The notes under the pieces were generated by a model. The model was given only the letters and a program-made list of their open reading frames with translations. It was not told the DNA's origin and made no database searches. DNA of 24,491 bases from Ichthyophonus hoferi. Its lineage: Eukaryota; Opisthokonta; Ichthyosporea; Ichthyophonida; Ichthyophonidae. Every line of letters starts with the position of its first letter. Position 1 is the stretch's first letter. Where the stretch lies: contig NAOQ01000161.1 in NCBI GenBank assembly GCA_002751075.1, positions 43,581-68,071 on the forward strand, written 5' to 3'. Of the stretch, positions 19,901 to 24,491 are shown one piece after another. The position numbers and the translations under genes were made by a program.

Positions 19901-22900
19901 TATAGTCATACATATATGTATTAGAAAACTCACGTACATTCATATGCTAACACAATATCTTATTAATTTCATAGCATGACGATCCAGAGATCCAAGATTG
20001 GTGTATCAAGAATGGCTTTGAGCACGTGAATGTATACCAGTGGAAGAAAGGGTCTGCGGGTATGTGTGCGTGTATGAATCATATATAGATATGCTGCAAG
20101 CTTGTTAGATAGTATAGAAAGAGAGAGAACAACAGATATGTACAGACACCATATATACCTCTTTCCCTCCTTCCTGCATAGATACATCCACACCCCATGT
20201 TCTTATGCTTTTCTCTTCTGTAATTGAATTCATGCTTAACCAATATGGTCACACATAAGGATTGTGCTTACCCACTACAAATTACCGAATACCATAATTA
20301 ATCTTACCACATACTAGAATACTCTATATGACATGATATATGCCTATTTGTAGTAATACATAACTAATATAATATATACCACAATTGATCTTACCACATA
20401 CTAGAATACTCTATATGTATGCATGTGAAGCACGCCAGAATAATCTTTATGGGGCATATACTTAGTCTTGGGTCAACTAGTGTCTATTGCAATTATCTTT
20501 TAGTGTTTTCATTGGAATAATGTATCGGAAATAAGTTAAAGAGGTAATATAATATGTAGGGTAGTATGTATAATAGATAGATAGGTAGATAGGTAGATAT
20601 GATCAGTCCCTGTGACCTATATCTAATTATAATTGAGGGAATGCCGAAGGGGTGTTTTAACGTGTACCCTTGCATACACGGAGTACTATTAAACTAAGAC
20701 ATTTTATTGTTCTTAAAACAAGTCATATATGCAATAGTATTTGTATAGTATTTGTTTAGTATTTTTTTAGTAATATTAAATGATTATAGCCACATGAAGA
20801 AACATCTGGATTAAATAGGTATTCCTTTTTCTAACATAATATATATATCGCACCAACAATGATACTAGGATATAATACGACAAGGCAGCCTGTCTGTATC
20901 ATTAATATACAATAACATACAATCAACAGAAACAATAATTATTGTATCTCTGTTTGTATTAAAAATACCAACCGAAATGATTGGGGTTATGTGCACTAAA
21001 TGAGCAAGATTGATATAATACCCTACCAGTCATACCACATGTCATGTGTGTAATGCCACTAATGCATCACTTTCAGATAGATTTTAATACTCAAAAAGGA
21101 GTGGCTGATATCTTTTATATCAGCATGTAGAAATAACCAACTATAATGAGTACCAATAAGGGCCGTAATAGATGTAGTAATGTCTATTGTAACATAACCA
21201 AGCTGGACAAAATCTACGTCCATACATACTACGGAACCATTGTTCTGCCTATAAAGACCGCTGCAATGCTAGATGCAATGTTCTTAATGTTCAAGAATGT
21301 ACTTATTGCTTTCTACTCACCTTTATAGTATTATTGATATTATGTATGTTTGTGAAATAATCCATTAATTCATTTATAATATTGCTTATATCTATATCAA
21401 TTAGTGGAATTTATATACTAAAGTACACGTACTATGGCTACAGGGGCAGGCACATTGGAGAATGAAGCACAAGGTATAGACAGGATACTAGACGCCCTGC
21501 ATGCCAACATGTGGAAAGGGCTAGAAATGAAGGGATCTTGTCCAACCGTGTCTTATTGTAAGCCCCTCAATGATGAGGATGAAGATAAAGGAGAGGAAGA
21601 GGAAGGGAAGGAGGCTAAGGGAGATGGTGTTAATTCTCTTGAACTACCCGAAGGTTGGTCGTGATTGTCTATGCATGTGTGTATGTATTTTTGTTTGTTT
21701 CATACTCTTGATTCCCTTTTTTTGTTCTTTTTTTTGTTTTTGTTTTATTCTTTTTCCCTCGCCTTATATATATATATTGTCATTCATCTATTTGTCCATT
21801 ATATTGGCCTGCTATCTCGTGGAGTCTCTCTCTCTTTCAATGTGATAGTTTTCTCACTAATGATGTCATATTCTCTTCACTTTACGTACTACCTTTCATA
21901 GCTCTATCTCCATTGTCATATCCCCTCATGCCTTCCTGTCTACGTACATGTACACACTGTCTCAATACCTATCTATCCCTTTCCTACCCCATATTTTACT
22001 CATTCTTATTACGAGTAATTTCATTGGTATCTTCTAATACATCCTCATCTAACTATTGTCAATACTCACTGTGTTAACCCTTCTCTCTTCTATTTATTTC
22101 TCATTTGACTAAACCCTTTTCTATAATTTTTTTATAGAATTTTTTCTTTTATTGTTATTCTACCTGCAATATAGATGTATATATATATATATATATATAT
22201 ATCCTATTATATATATGCTAATGAGTCTTGCATTCACACATATATAATTAAATTATATACAACCAATCTAACTTCAGATATAATTTTATCCCACCATCTC
22301 ATTTGTACTACAGTCACCGCCCTATCTATGTATCTCTCTTATATTTTTATTGTATCTGTATTGTATATCTTACTATATATTCTACTATATACCCTATTAT
22401 ATACCCTATATATATTATATATAAAGGCATCATGACTTTAAAATTAGCCTGCACAAGAACCTAACATGGTAATAATATAATGTGATTATGTCATTATGTA
22501 TATAATTATCTTAATTAAAGTAATCCGCTTATTTACCAGTTATTTTGTTTTCCTTAATATAGGCTATGAATCAATATTTTGTATGCTTATATATACATAT
22601 TCAATTAACCACCATATCTCTATAAACATTATCTCATGTACAATTAGAGCCTGCCAAGGTCCCTGTGGAACAGCACACTCAGGGAGATAAAGATCACATT
22701 TCACCTCGTATGTTGTTCCCTCTCACCCTCTCCTCATTGTATACATATATATTTACATATACACATACATACCTATATACATACATATACACATACATAC
22801 CTATATACATACATATATACATGAATACATATATATATATATATATATACATATACACATACAGACATATATTTACATATATACATACATACATATATAA

Positions 22901-24363
22901 CCTACCTACATACATACACATCTACATTATCGTACAGGTGCCTGATGAAACTAACATAACCTACTAACCGTCAGAATCAGAGAAGGAGGAGGATGTACCT
23001 AGAGAGTATCGCTCTGATGACCCGGACGAAATAGCACTTAGTAGGTGACTCTCAAGTTTTCTCTATCTCTATCTCTTTCTGTCTTTATTTGTACTAGTAA
23101 TTGTTGTCTTTCTACCTCACCCTATTAGTGAGTATAATTTCACCGGCAGCTCGCATGTTGGCCTCTCTCTCCCATATTTTTCCTTATGTATGCATATGTA
23201 AATAAGTTCAGGTCTAAAACATATATGTCGAAACATCTGCGTTTCCCTGTATTTACATATATATGTGAATACATTCACGCAAGTGCATATTCGTCCTGCT
23301 ATATTAATACTTATCTTTACGTGTCTTTATCCTTCTATATCCTACCACTAGAATTCCCACACTGATTATCGACCATACAGAAGCATTTCTTACTCCTGCG
23401 GAGCAACGCTTAGTAAATGGAGACCTATTTGACCCTAGTAAGATGAAGCTCGAGGAGGATGCTGAAATGGAAGATCTTGATCGTATGTTTGTTAATCTTG
23501 CTTCCCTGCAGGGTAAGTGTTATACCATATTATTCTTGTTCTCTTTCATTTCCTCTATATTGCCATCATCATATCCTATTTACTCCTGTTCACCAAGATA
23601 TTTTCTTTACAACCACACATGCATTTGTTAAAATGCTTTACCATATATTTGTTTCCTGCATAAATATATGATACTTGTTGAGTTGCGATATCCTATACCT
23701 AGGTCCTTATAAGAATAAAAGATAGTCGATTAGATCACTGTACGGATTGTATTTCGATTAGCGTAAGTTGTTCGCTGAGTTGATTGGATTATCTACCTTG
23801 TAGCACCATGCTCCGAACCAATAGTAATGAACCAAAAAATGATAACAATAAATAAAAGGATGACCTGCAAAAGTGCAATGAACATTTTGGTTCCAACAGA
23901 TTGCATTCCCTATATAATAGTTATTATATCACTCAATGATCAATGTGTAAATAATGTTCTGATTTTCCCTGCCAGTAATATATTATAATATCTTACTATA
24001 CAGGAAATGATAGTTCGTTTTCTATCTAGGAACTGTTCGAATCAGTTGAATTTTAGACACTATTGAGAGCATGTGATATTCTTACATGCATGTTAATTCA
24101 GATTTTAATATAATATTCCAATTGGATTACTTTATGCCCTACTTCATATAATGGAAACCGATTGCATGAGATACTATTCCATATTACTTGCACGTTTGGT
24201 TCTGCTTAAGCTTGAAATAAAATAATGGGGAGCATACTAATTCTAATGATATTTTACAGCACGAGCAAAACAGCTGCCAGATTCACAAAGACGTCTGTTG
24301 GCTGAAAAGGTGTCCCTAGCCTTCTACACTGCACTTAACTCTGATGAAGAGGAGGACGAATAG
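16940..24363 (+). CDS. AAGAB: AAGAB / p34, alpha- and gamma-adaptin-binding protein, eleven coding exons
   Basis: This is a cytosolic chaperone for assembly of the AP-1 and AP-2 clathrin adaptors. Exons are 16940-16997, 17899-17949, 18414-18500, 18869-18966, 19578-19691, 19975-20059, 21444-21653, 22648-22707, 22975-23040, 23381-23512 and 24260-24363. All phases agree, giving 354 residues (human is about 315). The N-terminal half is a degenerate small-GTPase fold. VILVLGSST (20-28) is the first strand without a GK[S/T] P-loop. PWEIDNK (56-62), GVVYLY near 91, PEVLLCV near 118 and [10 protein letters not shown] near 143 match the family. [14 protein letters not shown] corresponds to human GVKRIVQALNANVW. 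An acidic, variable middle follows. The C-terminal helical end is highly characteristic: [15 protein letters not shown], then [21 protein letters not shown] and a terminal SDEEEDE. Least certain are the small exons 8 and 9 and the GTTGGT donor at 21654. Confidence 0.88.
17083..17102 (+). repeat. 20-T homopolymer in AAGAB intron 1
   Basis: An uninterrupted run of 20 T lies about 85 bases after the first donor. It is likely length-variable. The rest of intron 1 (16998-17898) is AT-rich, with an ATT-repeat tract near 17640-17700 and no exon that I can support. Confidence 0.8.
18822..18871 (+). repeat. 27-bp duplication spanning the AAGAB exon 4 acceptor
   Basis: GCCATACAATGCTATAGAGTC (from 18823) and GCCATATAGTACTATACAGTC (from 18850) are an imperfect tandem pair with a 27-base period. 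The second copy ends exactly at the acceptor used for exon 4 (ACAG, then TCACGG). The first copy carries a TAGAG version at the matching place. Confidence 0.6.
18967..19577 (+). other. AAGAB intron 4
   Basis: The intron is 611 bases, from GTAGTC to GTTGTGTAG. Near 19295-19332 there is a run of TATAC/TACTA units. A potential tiny exon after TATTTTAG at 19166 has a good polypyrimidine lead-in, but exons 4 and 5 already join in phase without it. Confidence 0.6.
20060..21443 (+). other. AAGAB intron 6, long, with a 41-bp duplication and GATA repeats
   Basis: This is the longest AAGAB intron, at 1384 bases. It carries a near-perfect 41-bp direct repeat (20290-20330 and 20377-20417) and a GATA/GGTA simple repeat at about 20573-20600. 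I see no exon between the two supported ones. Confidence 0.65.
20290..20417 (+). repeat. 41-bp direct repeat pair in AAGAB intron 6
   Basis: The two copies start at 20290 and 20377. They share ATCTTACCACATACTAGAAT and ACTCTATATG and differ at only two positions near their 5' ends. The spacing is 87 bases. The near identity indicates a recent local duplication or two copies of a short element. Confidence 0.85.
21654..22647 (+). other. AAGAB intron 7, T/C-rich with a (TA)n run
   Basis: The intron is 994 bases. The first 500 bases are strongly T- and C-rich on the sense strand, and a (TA)n run sits at about 22172-22202. A strong acceptor-like TTTTCCTTAATATAG ends at 22562, but using it leads to a stop codon, so the weaker ACAATTAG at 22647 is preferred. 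Confidence 0.6.
22736..22935 (+). repeat. ACATATATAC-type minisatellite in AAGAB intron 8
   Basis: This is an alternating TACA/TATA tract of nearly 200 bases. It contains two adjacent 26-base units built on ACATATACACATACATACCT (from about 22756 and 22782) and a pure (TA)n core near 22828-22848. Apparent open frames on both strands here are artefacts of the repeat. Confidence 0.85.
23513..24259 (+). other. AAGAB intron 10
   Basis: The intron is 747 bases, from GTAAGT to TTTTACAG. It hosts a copy of the dispersed repeat at about 23755-23965. The remainder is AT-rich with no exon seen. Confidence 0.7.
23755..23965 (+). repeat. interspersed repeat family, copy 6, intronic (fossil)
   Basis: CTCCGAACCAATAGTAATGA, an A-rich run, and GTGCAATGAACATTTTGGTT align in order with 3450-3590 of copy 3. 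The CTCAATGATCAATGTG string near 23933 may match CTCATTGATCGTTCAC near 3616. It is short and diverged, in the same orientation as the host gene. Confidence 0.5.
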
Positions 24364-24491
24364 AGTGTAGATTGTTAAACCACATAGTTTGTGCAATAGA
24401 GTGCATCTGTGGATAATCAATAATGACGCCTTGATATATAGTTTTAAACAAATACACAATATTCACTTGTATATATGACGGTATATTTATC
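24364..24491 (+). other. AAGAB 3' UTR, window edge
   Basis: The sequence after the TAG stop runs to the window end. No exact AATAAA is present; ATAATCAATAATG near 24412 is the nearest variant. The mRNA end probably lies at or beyond the edge. Confidence 0.4.

Noticed and set aside
22563-22690. Alternative AAGAB exon 8 starting after the strong acceptor at 22562
   Set aside because: In the phase set by exon 7 it reads into a stop. The shorter exon at 22648 keeps the frame and leads smoothly into exon 9.
22175-22967. Open frames within TA/TACA tracts on both strands
   Set aside because: They are pure products of simple repeats (Tyr-Ile-His strings) inside AAGAB introns 7 and 8.

Overview
The window looks like AT-rich nuclear DNA from an invertebrate animal. 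It carries three spliced genes with GT-AG introns, many of them TA- or T-rich. The proteins are a cysteine-string-type DNAJC5, an SR splicing factor with a zinc knuckle, and the adaptor-assembly chaperone AAGAB/p34. DNAJC5 together with a compact but repeat-littered layout suggests an early-branching metazoan such as a sponge. That assignment is a guess; nothing in the sequence proves it.

Layout. 1-5900 holds no host gene I can support. It contains AT-rich spacer, at least three copies of an unclassified interspersed repeat, and coding-like fossils. 5951-9046 (+) is DNAJC5 in six coding exons. 9047-13489 is its 3' flank followed by another repeat-rich spacer, with two more repeat copies and a cluster of perfect small hairpins at 11142-11560. 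13490-16568 (-) is the SRSF7-like gene in three coding exons. A 371-bp gap holding a shared divergent promoter follows. 16940-24363 (+) is AAGAB in eleven coding exons, with a sixth repeat copy inside its last intron.

How the genes work. They do not form one pathway. DNAJC5 is an Hsc70 co-chaperone carried on membranes by a palmitoylated cysteine string. AAGAB chaperones AP-1/AP-2 clathrin adaptor assembly. The SR protein acts in splicing and mRNA export. The SR gene and AAGAB are head-to-head and probably share regulation.

Most notable signals. First, a family of at least six diverged repeat copies, three of which share a reading frame for a protein I do not recognise. Second, an SRSF7-like protein with an unusually long RE/RD-rich linker and a C-terminal array of 11-residue repeats built on Asp-Arg-Arg-Met-Asp. 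Third, a short divergent promoter with duplicated TGACATCAT elements. All exon boundaries were derived by hand from splice signals, phase and remembered family sequences. No alignment or transcript data was available.
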